Source: Lysinibacillus piscis (lineage in GTDB: Bacteria; Bacillota; Bacilli; Bacillales_A; Planococcaceae). Taken from it: a stretch of 64,000 nucleotides of DNA. Positions 16,930 to 26,286 of this stretch are shown here, in pieces. The position numbers and the translations under genes were made by a program. The notes under the pieces were generated by a model. That model did no database searches, was not told the DNA's origin, and was given only the letters and a program-made list of their open reading frames with translations. The stretch spans positions 1 to 64,000 of the forward strand of contig NZ_BRZA01000003.1 in NCBI RefSeq assembly GCF_026012395.1. The letters run 5' to 3'. The stretch's first letter is position 1; each line of letters starts with the position of its first letter.

Positions 16930-18297
16930 TTATGACGTAAAGGCTGATAGAATGGTTTCCAGCTTCATGCCACGTGAACCTTTTAATAATACGATAGCCT
17001 TTTCATCTGCTTGCTGTAATTGCTTAATAATCGGCGCATAGTCATTTTCAGTATATAGTAAATGCCTGTCATCAAAGCGCTCTTTTAATACTTCGTATAA
17101 TGCTGCCATACGAGGACCAAATAAGCAAACATAAGCAAAATCCTCTGCATCAATATCCTGTGCTAATTCTTCATGGAATCTCTTTTCATCCGTACCAAGC
17201 TCCAGCATATCGCCTAATACAAGCCATTTTTCTGGACGAATATCTGTTGTCGCAACAAATTGAATCGCTGCCTTCACTGATGTTGGTGCAGCATTATAAG
17301 CATCATTAATAAACAATGCGCCATTTGTTCCTTGGACTTGCTGCATACGCATATCTGTCAAAACGACTTGTCGTAAAGCCGTATCAATTTGCTCATTTGT
17401 TAAACCAAGTTGTCTAGCAATCAGCATAGCAGCCAGCGTATTTTTCACTTGATGCTTGCCAAGAACCGAAATGAAAAAATCACCTTCAATTGCACCATGT
17501 GTTGTAAAATGACTACCATCAACTGTTGCTGTAATGTGATTAGCATATAACGCATTAGAAGGTTCTAAACCAAACGCAACTGTATTTAGCGTCAGCTCCT
17601 GTGCTACTAATTGCTGCAATAGTGGTTCATCGCCATCGTAAAATAGCACGCCATCTTCCTGCATTCCTTGAATAATTTCAAACTTCGCTTTCGCAATACC
17701 TGCTCGTGAGCCCAAATCCTGCATATGTGCCTCTCCGATATTGGTAATAACAGTTAAATGGGGCTGTGCTAGCTTTGTTAAAAATTCAATTTCTCCAAAA
17801 CCACTCATGCCCATTTCAAGAACTGCTACGTCTGTATCCTCATCCAATTGAAGAATCGTAATCGGCAAGCCTAGCTGATTGTTAAAATTACCAATCGTTT
17901 TTTGCACTTTAAAAAATGGCGCTAATGTCCCCGCTAAAATGTCCTTTGTAGACGTTTTACCGTTAGAACCTGTAATACCGATAAATTTTGCCTGATGCTC
18001 CTGACGATACGCTTGAGCCATTTGTTGTAACGCTTGCTCTGGATCATCTACAAATAGCAATGGCACATTTTGCGGTGGATTTGGCTCATCCTTTTGCCAA
18101 AGTGCCGCACTTGCTCCTTTTTCAATCGCCTGTATAACAAAACGATGTCCGTTTACTTGCTCGCCACGAAAGGGCACGAATAAATCGCCTTGTTGAATTG
18201 TTCGTGTATCAATAGAGATTCCTGTTACAACTGTATCGCCCAAATTCGGCTCTTCTTCTTGTAGCCATATTGCTAACTGTTTTAATGTTTTTTTCAC
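16930..18297 (-). CDS. murF: UDP-N-acetylmuramoyl-tripeptide--D-alanyl-D-alanine ligase
   Basis: 455 residues, three-domain Mur ligase. The N-terminal substrate domain is followed by the ATP-binding P-loop GITGSNGKTSTKD at about 108-120, the central motif EMGMSGFGEIEFL, HQVKNTLAAMLIA and the C-terminal NDAYNAAPTSVKAA and LVLGDMLELG. It adds the dipeptide made by Ddl, encoded 11 bp upstream in the same operon, to the UDP-muramoyl tripeptide. The start is GTG 18297. The ribosome binding site (GTGGG) is weak, so coupling to ddl is likely. Confidence 0.96.
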   Translation of the reverse strand: MKKTLKQLAIWLQEEEPNLGDTVVTGISIDTRTIQQGDLFVPFRGEQVNGHRFVIQAIEKGASAALWQKDEPNPPQNVPLLFVDDPEQALQQMAQAYRQEHQAKFIGITGSNGKTSTKDILAGTLAPFFKVQKTIGNFNNQLGLPITILQLDEDTDVAVLEMGMSGFGEIEFLTKLAQPHLTVITNIGEAHMQDLGSRAGIAKAKFEIIQGMQEDGVLFYDGDEPLLQQLVAQELTLNTVAFGLEPSNALYANHITATVDGSHFTTHGAIEGDFFISVLGKHQVKNTLAAMLIARQLGLTNEQIDTALRQVVLTDMRMQQVQGTNGALFINDAYNAAPTSVKAAIQFVATTDIRPEKWLVLGDMLELGTDEKRFHEELAQDIDAEDFAYVCLFGPRMAALYEVLKERFDDRHLLYTENDYAPIIKQLQQADEKAIVLLKGSRGMKLETILSAFTS

Positions 18298-18308
18298 AAT
18301 AATCCCAC

Positions 18309-19445
18309 TCAGTCTCTTTTATAGTGAAGCTGTTGTTTTTCCTCATAGCGTTCAATCGCTAGTTCAACTAAACAATCAATAAGCGCTGAATAGCTAACAC
18401 CTGTCTCTTGCCAAAGAAGAGGATACATACTAAATGGTGTAAACCCTGGCATTGTATTCACTTCATTGATATAAATTTTATCATCTGCTGTGACAAAGAA
18501 GTCAGCACGCACTAAACCGCTACCATCGATTGCTTTAAATGCTCGTTTGGCGAAATCTTCTAAGCTTGCAATCGTATCCTGTGACAGCTCTGCAGGAATA
18601 ATCAGCGTTGTTGAGCCGTCTTTATATTTTGAATCATAGTCATAAAAGTCTGTAACAGCTTTAATTTCCCCTGCTACAGAAACCTTTGGAAAATCATTAC
18701 CTAAAACCGCTAATTCAATTTCGCGTGCTTCAATCCCTTGCTCAATCACAATTTTACGGTCATATTGTAGTGCTACTTTAATCGCCTTCACTAGCTCATC
18801 ACGATTTGTCGCCTTGCTAATGCCCACACTTGAACCTAGATTCGCTGGCTTGACAAACATCGGCCATTGTAACGTTTGCTCACAGCGTGCTAAAACGGCT
18901 TCCTGTTCCTTCACCCATTCACTACGAATAAAATGAGTATAAGGCACTTGTGGTAAGCCAGCAATCTCAAATAATTGTTTCATAATGACTTTATCCATAC
19001 CTGCCGATGATGCTAAAACACCATTTCCTACATATGGCAAGTTCAAAACTTCTAATAATCCCTGAACAGTACCATCTTCGCCATTCGTACCATGTAATAA
19101 TGGGAAAATAACATCAAAGTGTACAGACTGCTTCGTGAGACTTTCACTTGAATTTTGCTGTTGGTTGCTTAGTAAATGTGTGCTTTCTTGCTTTTTATCA
19201 ATTAGAAAATCCGTAATATTATTTTCTAATGTTGCTGTATGATCACCAAATTGTAATTGTTCAATCGTGTTAACTGGTCCTTCTAAGCGTTCGCCACGTC
19301 GCCATTCCCCATCAAGCGTAATAAAAATTGGATAGACTTCATATTTATCAAAATCCAACGCACCGATCACTGCGTGAGCCGTCGATAATGACACCTCATG
19401 CTCTGCTGATTTTCCGCCATACAATAAGCCGATTCGTTTTTTCAT
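18309..19445 (-). CDS. ddl: D-alanine--D-alanine ligase
   Basis: 378 residues. The N-terminal motif RIGLLYGGKSAEHEVSL is followed by LLHGTNGEDGTVQGL (about 101-115), the ATP-grasp core VKPANLGSSVGISKA and EVNTMPGFTPFSMYP (Mg-binding Glu/Asn). The Tyr/Phe position that separates D-Ala-D-Ala from D-Ala-D-Lac ligases was not resolved. The start is ATG 19445 with GGAGG 8 bases upstream; ATG 19448 (spacing 5) is possible. It forms an operon with murF. Confidence 0.95.
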   Translation of the reverse strand: MKKRIGLLYGGKSAEHEVSLSTAHAVIGALDFDKYEVYPIFITLDGEWRRGERLEGPVNTIEQLQFGDHTATLENNITDFLIDKKQESTHLLSNQQQNSSESLTKQSVHFDVIFPLLHGTNGEDGTVQGLLEVLNLPYVGNGVLASSAGMDKVIMKQLFEIAGLPQVPYTHFIRSEWVKEQEAVLARCEQTLQWPMFVKPANLGSSVGISKATNRDELVKAIKVALQYDRKIVIEQGIEAREIELAVLGNDFPKVSVAGEIKAVTDFYDYDSKYKDGSTTLIIPAELSQDTIASLEDFAKRAFKAIDGSGLVRADFFVTADDKIYINEVNTMPGFTPFSMYPLLWQETGVSYSALIDCLVELAIERYEEKQQLHYKRD

Positions 19446-19535
19446 CATTGTACCCTCCACATATTTCTTGTGTATTATTAGTGTATCACGAAAACCTTCA
19501 ACAAATGACATAATTCAAAGGAATACTGCGCATCA

Positions 19536-19566
19536 AAAATCCCACCGCCATATGAACGGTGAGATT
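19536..19566 (-). terminator. Terminator of the gene at 19573
   Basis: An imperfect hairpin has arms AATCCCACCG and CGGTGAGATT. On the minus strand AAATCTCACCG leads, and the descending arm is followed by a T-rich stretch. Confidence 0.65.
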
Positions 19567-19572
19567 TCTCTT

Positions 19573-20319
19573 CTACACAATATACATTAGTTCATCATGT
19601 TTATTTTTCAATATTGCCTCTAAATCATCCCATACTTCATCAAGAAAAGAATAATCAGCGAGATTTCGGATTTCAATCGCATATGCTACTTTCGGTTTTT
19701 CAATACGATACAATGATAATAACGCCCCATCACTGACATATGGGCGATAATTTCGCAATGATTCTGGTGAAATAGCAGGCACACGTGATTTGACCTTTCT
19801 GCGCCAAAAGCTCGTAGTCCGCTCTCTCTCTTCAATTAAGCTGTTCATCACATTCGCTATTAATAAATCAGCATCACTCAAATGACGAAAATAAACTTTC
19901 GTCATTTTCCCTACATCTGAAGAGTAATAGACAAAGCGGTTTTGTAATTTATTAAAAAAGGGGGATGTAATCGGTTCTTTTTTATGGCTTATGTAAAGCA
20001 ATTCGCCTTGTTCTACAGGTGTAAGTTGATCCAATCCTTTTTCATCTAAAAAATCAATCCAGCATAGCTCTTTTAACTCTGCTGACTTCTTCACAAAGCG
20101 AGTAACCTCATCCTCTGGTATATACTCAAATTGTGTATGCATATTGAATGAGCTATCCTCATAGGTATGCTTCAACAATAACAAGTGATGTAGTGGTTCA
20201 AATGCAGCCATAAATTGCGTGAGTTTTAACCCGCTAAAAATGGCAAATTTATCGACACTATTCAAATGAACATACATATGATACATAAAATCATCTGCTG
20301 ATTTTAATTTTTTTGCCAC
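19573..20319 (-). CDS. Conserved protein of unknown function
   Basis: 248 residues; I do not recognise the family. It has no signal peptide or membrane segment. The sequence alternates aromatic and charged residues, with basic stretches near 167-175 (FWRRKVKSR) and a final acidic region (DEVWDDLEAILKNK). The start is placed at GTG 20319 (GGGGTG 6 bases upstream); ATG 20325 overlaps that site. A sigma-A-like TATAAT lies on the minus strand near 20345. It is divergent from the rodA-like gene. Nothing in its neighbours (cell wall genes on both sides) proves a function. Confidence 0.7.
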   Translation of the reverse strand: MAKKLKSADDFMYHMYVHLNSVDKFAIFSGLKLTQFMAAFEPLHHLLLLKHTYEDSSFNMHTQFEYIPEDEVTRFVKKSAELKELCWIDFLDEKGLDQLTPVEQGELLYISHKKEPITSPFFNKLQNRFVYYSSDVGKMTKVYFRHLSDADLLIANVMNSLIEERERTTSFWRRKVKSRVPAISPESLRNYRPYVSDGALLSLYRIEKPKVAYAIEIRNLADYSFLDEVWDDLEAILKNKHDELMYIV

Positions 20320-20487
20320 AATCATCACCCCGTTCTTCCTTTTATTATACGGCTAAATCTCCATTTTTTGAAACATTTTATGCTCCATATCGTCATAACA
20401 ATATTCACAGGCGTAAAAATGTTTTTTACGTTATAATATGGTGAGCTACATTAGCGATTTAACTACTCTTTAATTTAGGTGACTTAT

Positions 20488-21675
20488 ATGGAAAATAAAC
20501 GAAACTTCGTTAATCGTTTTGATTGGGTACTTGCTTTTATACTCTGCATGTTTCTAGTCATTAGTGTATTAGCTATTGCCTCTGCTCAAACATCTGGACA
20601 ATATGCAAACAATTTCGTATTCCAGCATATACGATGGTATGTTATCTGTTCTGTCATTATTGGCTTTGTGATGTTTTTCGAGCCAGAGCAATATAAAAAA
20701 ATGTCTTGGTATATGTATGGCGGGGGAATTCTTCTTCTCGTGCTTCTTATTTTCATGCCTGAAGGACCTGGGCAAATTGGTGAGCGAGTGAATAGTGCAA
20801 AAAGCTGGTATCATACACCACTCGGTAATATACAGCCTTCCGAGTTTATGAAAACTTTTTATATTTTAGCGTTAGCACGACTGATTAGTAAGCATCATGA
20901 GGTGCATGCGCTAAGGTCTTTAAAAACAGATTTTATTTTGCTAGGAAAAATTGGTGCTACGTTAGTTGTTCCTTTAGCACTTATTATGGAGCAACCTGAC
21001 CTTGGTTCGTCTCTTGTGTTCCTAGCAATCACAGCCGCACTCATTATTGTGGCAGGTATCTCTTGGAAAATTATTTTACCTGTTATTGTAAGTGGCACAC
21101 TTATTAGTGGCACGCTGCTATGGATGGCACTCTATATGCAGGAATTTTTAGAAAAGACATTTGGCTTCAAACCTTATCAATTTGCCCGAATCTACTCGTG
21201 GCTTGATCCGTATTCTTATTCCTCTGGTGATGGGTACCATTTAATATCATCATTAAATGCTATTGGATCTGGTGAAATTTTCGGTAAGGGTTTCCGTAAT
21301 CGGGAAGTATATGTCGCCGAAAACCATACCGATTTCGTTTTCACTGTGATTGGGGAGGAATGGGGCTTTATTGGTGCCAGTGTTGTCATTTGTATTTACT
21401 TCTTGCTTATTTATCACTTAACGAAAACAACGCTATTATTGAAAGACCCATTTTCAACATATGTATGTGCTGGTATTATCGCGATGATTACATTCCATGT
21501 TTTTGAAAATATCGGCATGACCATTCAATTGTTACCGATAACAGGGATTCCTTTACCATTTATTAGCTATGGTGGTAGTTCGTTAATGGGGAATTCTTTA
21601 GCAATTGGCTTGGTATTCAGTATGCGTTTCCACTATCGAACATATATGTTTACAACACATGATGATGATGAATAA
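20488..21675 (+). CDS. rodA: RodA/FtsW-family SEDS peptidoglycan glycosyltransferase
   Basis: 395 residues with about ten membrane helices. SEDS hallmarks are PSEFMKTFYIL (about 112-122), EQPDLGSSLVF (the catalytic-loop Asp region, about 166-176), GSGEIFGKGF, ENHTDFVFTVIGEEWGF (about 278-294) and GIPLPFISYGGSSL (about 350-363). RodA polymerises glycan strands in elongation with a class B PBP. B. subtilis FtsW is similar, and the division versus elongation role cannot be settled from sequence alone; the absence of a nearby divIVA/mur cluster favours RodA. The start is ATG 20488, with AGGTG 6 bases upstream; GTG 20479 lies in that site. Confidence 0.9.
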   Translation: MENKRNFVNRFDWVLAFILCMFLVISVLAIASAQTSGQYANNFVFQHIRWYVICSVIIGFVMFFEPEQYKKMSWYMYGGGILLLVLLIFMPEGPGQIGERVNSAKSWYHTPLGNIQPSEFMKTFYILALARLISKHHEVHALRSLKTDFILLGKIGATLVVPLALIMEQPDLGSSLVFLAITAALIIVAGISWKIILPVIVSGTLISGTLLWMALYMQEFLEKTFGFKPYQFARIYSWLDPYSYSSGDGYHLISSLNAIGSGEIFGKGFRNREVYVAENHTDFVFTVIGEEWGFIGASVVICIYFLLIYHLTKTTLLLKDPFSTYVCAGIIAMITFHVFENIGMTIQLLPITGIPLPFISYGGSSLMGNSLAIGLVFSMRFHYRTYMFTTHDDDE

Positions 21676-21723
21676 TAGAAAAGGGCAGCTTCCATGTAAG
21701 ATGGAGAGCTACCCTTTTCTATT
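21674..21723. terminator. Bidirectional terminator after the rodA-like gene
   Basis: A long near-perfect hairpin pairs AATAGAAAAGGG with CCCTTTTCTATT, and inner arms AGCT and CCAT with AGCT and ATGG. It serves the rodA-like gene and the convergent small gene at 21733. Confidence 0.85.
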
Positions 21724-21732
21724 GTAAATGAG

Positions 21733-21870
21733 TTAAGCTTGAACTTGCGGTGTTTGCGTTGGTGGTGTGAGCACTTTTAAAAGTTCAAGTCGAGACTTCG
21801 TTACAGTAGCTGTCACACCCAACTTCGATAAATTCGAAACAATTTTTTTCAAATCTACTTCTTTTTTCAT
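21733..21870 (-). CDS. Small protein of 45 residues, unknown function
   Basis: A complete short frame begins with ATG 21870 behind a good ribosome binding site (GAGGTGG) and ends with TAA at 21733, right at a strong terminator. The product starts MKKEVDLKKIVSNLSKLGV and ends with a Pro/Thr/Gln-rich tail (PPTQTPQVQA). The N-terminal two thirds could form an amphipathic helix. I do not recognise it. The tidy ribosome binding site, codon use and terminator argue that it is real. Confidence 0.7.
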   Translation of the reverse strand: MKKEVDLKKIVSNLSKLGVTATVTKSRLELLKVLTPPTQTPQVQA

Positions 21871-22126
21871 ACATTCCACCTCAATCTTTCCTCATAAATA
21901 TATAACGTGAGTTTGCAAAAAAAGTTTCATTTTTTTCTTGCATAAATAGTCTGTCCATTTATTTCCTTCTTAATCATACCATTTATCACCCCTTTTTAAT
22001 TTTTCATTTTTGTTACAATGTAAAATTTTTAATCATCCATTTGACAAAATTGCTTCCTTGTAATGGTAGGTTGAAGAAAGGTAGAATGAATATACATTGA
22101 CTATTGGATGAAAGCAGGTACTTTTC

Positions 22127-23287
22127 ATGAAAAAAGAAATTTTATTATTACTATCCGTCCAATTCCTCGTCTATTTAGGTTTTGGCATTATTATTCCTGT
22201 TTTACCTGAAGTAATCGTGCAACAGCATTGGTCTGATTTACACGTTGGAGGATTATTGACCGTTTACTCACTCGCTAGCTTCTTTACAGCTCCATTTTGG
22301 GGAATGCTCTCTGATAAAATCGGGCGTAAACAGCTCATTTTAACAGGGTTAATCGGTTTTTGCTTGAGCTTTGTTATATTCTCTTTATTTATCAACAATC
22401 TAGTGATTTTATATATTTCACGCATTGTTGGTGGTCTTTTTTCAGGTGCACTTTATACAGCAATAACAGGGTATATTAGTGATATATCTAGTGAGGAAGA
22501 ACGCAATAAATATATGGGACTGATGGGTATGTCAGTTGGACTTGGCTTTATTTTCGGTCCAGCACTCGGTGGTATGTTAGGACATTATAGCTTACAACTA
22601 CCATTTATCACTTCAGCTATATTACTTGCCCTTCTATTTATTTATGCAAGTTTTATCATAAAAGAACCTGTTAAACAAAATAATAATCATAAACGTGCTA
22701 TCATTCCAAAAGGGGCAAATAATCTATTACACTATCGTGTTCGTTATTTATTTATCTTTTCTTTTCTAGTGACATTTATGTTAGCAGGTGTTGAATCTAC
22801 CTTCCAGCTATTCCAAATTGATCGCATTCAAATTACACCATTGCAGATTGGTTACTTATTTATGTTCAGTGGATTTGTTGATGCTGCTATTCAAGGGGGC
22901 GTTGTTAGACGTATCAAAAATGGCACAGAAACTACTTGGTTGATTGCTGCACAAATTGCTACGGCTCTTGGTATGATACTCTTTACACTAACTTCAAGTT
23001 TATGGATGGCAGGCTTGGCATTGTGTGTTTTCACAGCGGGTAATGCACTTGCACGAACGTGTGTCGTTTCACTATCATCCAAAGAATCAGGCGGACAGTA
23101 TGGCGTAGCTGCTGGTTTATCTTACTCAATGGATAGCTTAGGTCGCATTATCGGTCCACTTTTCTTTACATGGCTATTTACCATGCAGGAAACCTTAGGC
23201 TATTTTACTTCAGCCTCAATCGCTATTGGTTCAATCGCTTTAATTTTTATCTTTAAAGCGTCCCAAAAATCTTTCCGAATTAGTTAA
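22127..23287 (+). CDS. MFS transporter, DHA1 drug-efflux type
   Basis: 386 residues, 12 predicted membrane helices. The MFS motif A loop is GMLSDKIGRKQLI (about 64-76), and motif C of drug antiporters is seen as GLGFIFGPALGGMLG (about 143-157). It resembles NorA/Blt/TetA-type proton-driven drug exporters. The substrate cannot be told from the sequence. It stands alone between the small minus-strand gene and cls. Confidence 0.87.
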   Translation: MKKEILLLLSVQFLVYLGFGIIIPVLPEVIVQQHWSDLHVGGLLTVYSLASFFTAPFWGMLSDKIGRKQLILTGLIGFCLSFVIFSLFINNLVILYISRIVGGLFSGALYTAITGYISDISSEEERNKYMGLMGMSVGLGFIFGPALGGMLGHYSLQLPFITSAILLALLFIYASFIIKEPVKQNNNHKRAIIPKGANNLLHYRVRYLFIFSFLVTFMLAGVESTFQLFQIDRIQITPLQIGYLFMFSGFVDAAIQGGVVRRIKNGTETTWLIAAQIATALGMILFTLTSSLWMAGLALCVFTAGNALARTCVVSLSSKESGGQYGVAAGLSYSMDSLGRIIGPLFFTWLFTMQETLGYFTSASIAIGSIALIFIFKASQKSFRIS

Positions 23288-23357
23288 TGGAACTTCACCT
23301 TCTTTTTATTAATCAAGTGCATTATACTAAATATATTATAGAGGTAGGTGGATAAAG

Positions 23358-24815
23358 GTGAATATTTTTACAGAAATAGAATACTTAGTACCATTAACTT
23401 TATTTTTTAACATTTTAGCAGCCATGACGATTATTTTCTTAGAGCGTAAAGACCCTACTTCTACATGGGCTTGGATTCTCGTATTATTTTTTCTACCTGT
23501 AGTGGGTTTCGTTTTATATTTACTCATTGGTCGACAGCTACGAAAAAAGCACTTATTCCGTTGGGAAGGACGCAAAGATATTGGGATTGATACACTTATT
23601 AATTACCAAATCGATGCCATTCGAGATGACACGTTTGAATTTCGAATAGAGAATGCTGAACATTATAAAGAACTGATTTACATGCACCTCAAAACAAATA
23701 ACGCTATCTTAACGCAAGACAATGCCATTACTATTTTTGATGATGGTGCACAAAAATTTGAAAAACTGATACATGATATTGAAGCAGCGAAAGATCATAT
23801 CCATATTCAATATTATATTTTCCGATTAGATGGCTTAGGCTTACGCATTGTTAATCAACTCATTAAAAAGGCAAAACAAGGTGTAAAAGTGCGCCTATTA
23901 TACGATGAAATGGGTTCACGCAATGTGAAAAGACGTCATTTTAAGGAATTGCTTGATGCAGGTGGCGAGGTGGAAATATTTTTCCCATCTGTTTTACCAC
24001 TACTAAATCCGCGTTTAAATTTTAGAAATCACCGAAAAATTGCCGTCATTGACGGTCGGGTTGGTTATATCGGTGGCTTTAATGTTGGAGATGAATATTT
24101 AGGCTTGAAAAAGAAGTTCGGCTATTGGCGAGACACGCATTTACGTATAGAAGGAAGTGCTGTCCATCCATTACAAACTCGCTTTTTATTAGACTGGAAC
24201 CAAGCCTGCGCACATCAAAAAATGGGCTATTCTGATCGCTATTTTCCTGCTATTCCTCAAAAAGGAGAGGTTGGCTTACAAATTGTTTCAAGTGGACCTG
24301 ACTCTGATTGGGAGCAAATCAAAATTGGTTATTTAAAATTAATCAACATGGCAAAAAAATACATTTATATTCAAACGCCTTATTTTATACCAGATGCTAG
24401 TTTTTTAGAGGCATTAAAAATTGCCACACTATCAGGTATTGATGTACGTATTATGATTCCAAATAAACCTGACCATCTCTTTGTTTATTGGGCTACCTAT
24501 TCCTATGTAGGACAATTACTACGTGCAGGGGCGAAAGTATACATTTATGAAAAAGGTTTTATCCATGCAAAAGCACTTGTAATTGACGATGAAGCAGCTT
24601 CAGTAGGTACAGCTAACCTTGATGTGCGTAGCTTTAGCTTGAATTTTGAGGTGAATGCGTTTATTTACGATCCGATGGTTTCTCATCAGCTTGCTGAACT
24701 ATTTGAAAAGGATATTTTCGATTGCACGGAGCTGACATTGGAAATGTATCAAAATCGCTCATCCCTTATTAAATTCAAAGAATCCATTTCACGTTTACTA
24801 ACACCTGTATTATAA
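23358..24815 (+). CDS. cls: Cardiolipin synthase
   Basis: 485 residues. Two N-terminal membrane helices (about 8-28 and 38-58) are followed by two phospholipase-D domains, each with an HKD motif: NHRKIAVIDGRVGYIGGFN (about 226-244) and IHAKALVIDDEAASVGTANLD (about 404). It joins two phosphatidylglycerols into cardiolipin at the membrane. The start is GTG 23358, preceded by GGTAGGTGG. A strong terminator follows. Other cls paralogues usually exist in Bacillales, so the number is not assigned. Confidence 0.94.
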   Translation: MNIFTEIEYLVPLTLFFNILAAMTIIFLERKDPTSTWAWILVLFFLPVVGFVLYLLIGRQLRKKHLFRWEGRKDIGIDTLINYQIDAIRDDTFEFRIENAEHYKELIYMHLKTNNAILTQDNAITIFDDGAQKFEKLIHDIEAAKDHIHIQYYIFRLDGLGLRIVNQLIKKAKQGVKVRLLYDEMGSRNVKRRHFKELLDAGGEVEIFFPSVLPLLNPRLNFRNHRKIAVIDGRVGYIGGFNVGDEYLGLKKKFGYWRDTHLRIEGSAVHPLQTRFLLDWNQACAHQKMGYSDRYFPAIPQKGEVGLQIVSSGPDSDWEQIKIGYLKLINMAKKYIYIQTPYFIPDASFLEALKIATLSGIDVRIMIPNKPDHLFVYWATYSYVGQLLRAGAKVYIYEKGFIHAKALVIDDEAASVGTANLDVRSFSLNFEVNAFIYDPMVSHQLAELFEKDIFDCTELTLEMYQNRSSLIKFKESISRLLTPVL

Positions 24816-24819
24816 AAAT

Positions 24820-24857
24820 AAAGTCGGTTTACACTCATATGGGTGCAAACCGACTTT
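24820..24857 (+). terminator. Terminator of cls
   Basis: AAAGTCGGTTTACAC pairs with GTGCAAACCGACTTT around ATATGG-type loop bases, followed by ATTATTAT. The stem has 14 pairs with one mismatch and is nearly symmetric, so it could also act on the other strand. Confidence 0.85.
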
Positions 24858-24861
24858 ATTA

Positions 24862-25112
24862 TTATCTTGATTCAGCAAATGTTTTCTTGTAGCGAAAGCG
24901 AAGCGTCAGCAACAAGGAGGGGATGAATGCCAGTTTTTATGCCATTCAGTGGGTGTCTCCAAACGCCCACTGAATCAAGATAAAAGCCCCAGCGGATGTA
25001 CCTGACGCTAACGCTTTCGGTACAGCAAAACATTGTTACAGATTTTGAAGAGGAGCTTTCGAGTGAACTCGAAAAAATCTGAACGCAATCACGCTGGGGC
25101 GTAATTGATTAA
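24862..25112. repeat. Modular intergenic repeat, copy 3 (rearranged; hairpin interrupted)
   Basis: The hairpin module is split. Its left arm begins at 24862 (TTATCTTGATTCAG) and stops at 24875; after 68 bases it resumes as ATTCAGTGGGTGTC..., and the right arm CCCACTGAATCAAGATAA ends at 24983. The flanking hexamer ATTCAG is present at both 24870-24875 and 24944-24949. The 68-base insert carries an inverted copy of the core (GTAGCGAAAGCGAAGCGTC at 24889-24907). Beyond the hairpin lie the core in direct orientation (about 25010-25030) and an inverted copy of the CGTAATT/CCAGCGT box (about 25084-25112). Confidence 0.85.
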
Positions 25113-25175
25113 AAAGATATTTTGGCAAAGGGAGGGGTAATCCCAGCCTCATAAGCCGTTTTTCTATGAATAGTT

Positions 25176-25946
25176 TTATTTCACACCTAAATATTCTTCG
25201 AGTGTACTATTTTGTTGCTTAATCTCTTTCGCTACTTCTACACCAACATAGCGGTAATGCCAAGATTCATACATATACCCTGTAATTTGCTCTTTATTTT
25301 GAGGGAATCTTAAAATAAAACCATAGTCTTGTGCATGAGCAAATAGCCATTGACCTGCTGGTGTTTCACCAAAGGCTTCTGTTAGCCACACATCCTCATG
25401 ACCACGTTCTCCTATATCAAAAGCAAGACCTGTTTGATGTTCAGAATAGCCTGGACGTGCACTGTAACGATCTGCTGCCGCCTGACCGTCACGCTTCACA
25501 TAATTATTATATAGTGTCTCTTGGTATTCATATGACCGATAACCACTAAATGCCACTAAATCAAATCCTTGTTGTTTTGCAGCCACAAGCATTTTCTCTA
25601 ATGCTTGCCCTGCCTCAGCATTTTGCCCTGGTGCAAATGTTGGGGGTAGTGGATATACTTTATTTGCCAACAAAATATCATTAATATATGTTGGCTCTTT
25701 GGGTAATGTTTGATTTGGTAAATAACCATTCGCATCTGGCTGCTCTGTTGGCTCTACAGGTGGTTCGGTCTTAGGTGTCTCTTTTTCTATTGTGACACTC
25801 TCTTCATTTTCAATTGGTGTCTCCTGCTGTTTGTCAGACACCTCATTCACTTGCATACGTTTGTCATTATAGACAATAAAAATAGCAGCAATTAGTGCAA
25901 TAGAAATAATCGCACCAATAATAAGTAATAAACGATTATTTTTCAC
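25176..25946 (-). CDS. D-alanyl-D-alanine carboxypeptidase, VanY family (M15B)
   Basis: 256 residues. One membrane anchor near the N-terminus (LLLIIGAIISIALIAAIFIV, about 6-25) is followed by a Glu/Pro/Thr-rich linker (about 45-80) and a VanY catalytic domain. Zinc ligands are in SEHQTGLAFDIG (about 172-183) and ESWHYRYVG (about 226-234), with SGYRSYEYQ upstream. It trims terminal D-Ala from muropeptides outside the membrane. The start is GTG 25946, with GGAGAGG 8 bases upstream; the longer ATG frame to 25976 overlaps that site. There are no vanR/S/H genes nearby, so a vancomycin-resistance role is not implied. Confidence 0.92.
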   Translation of the reverse strand: MKNNRLLLIIGAIISIALIAAIFIVYNDKRMQVNEVSDKQQETPIENEESVTIEKETPKTEPPVEPTEQPDANGYLPNQTLPKEPTYINDILLANKVYPLPPTFAPGQNAEAGQALEKMLVAAKQQGFDLVAFSGYRSYEYQETLYNNYVKRDGQAAADRYSARPGYSEHQTGLAFDIGERGHEDVWLTEAFGETPAGQWLFAHAQDYGFILRFPQNKEQITGYMYESWHYRYVGVEVAKEIKQQNSTLEEYLGVK

Positions 25947-26024
25947 GGTAGTAACCTCTCCAATAATAGTAAACAATTAGTATTTCATTATTAAAATAGA
26001 CGATTGTTTCTTATGTCGTGTTCC

Positions 26025-26273
26025 TTAACTTGTGACAACAATAAATAAGACGATGATTGAGGAAATAGCAAAAAAGATAGCCATGTATTTCATCCATTTC
26101 GCCTCTTTTAGATACCCTTGTTCATGAAAGCTTCTAGCGCGAAAGCCATTTGATAATGCAAACATAATTGTCATCGCTAACACTGCAAAATTAAAGTATC
26201 CCATGATAATCAAAATAAGTGCTGCAATACTAAAAAGCCCTACTAAAATAGATGACAACCATTTTATGTTCAT
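26025..26273 (-). CDS. Small membrane protein of unknown function
   Basis: 82 residues with three predicted membrane helices (about 5-25, 27-43 and 61-80) separated by a short basic loop (RARSFHEQGYLKEAKW). GGAGG lies 9 bases before ATG. It follows the yidC terminator on the same strand, so it may rely on read-through or its own weak promoter. The family is not recognised. Confidence 0.75.
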   Translation of the reverse strand: MNIKWLSSILVGLFSIAALILIIMGYFNFAVLAMTIMFALSNGFRARSFHEQGYLKEAKWMKYMAIFFAISSIIVLFIVVTS

Positions 26274-26286
26274 AATGAACTACCTC

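Noticed and set aside
25176-25946. Vancomycin-resistance cluster around the VanY-type gene
   Set aside because: No vanR, vanS, vanH, vanA/B or vanX gene is near, and the ddl gene lies in an ordinary murF operon; VanY homologues are common cell-wall enzymes in Bacillales.
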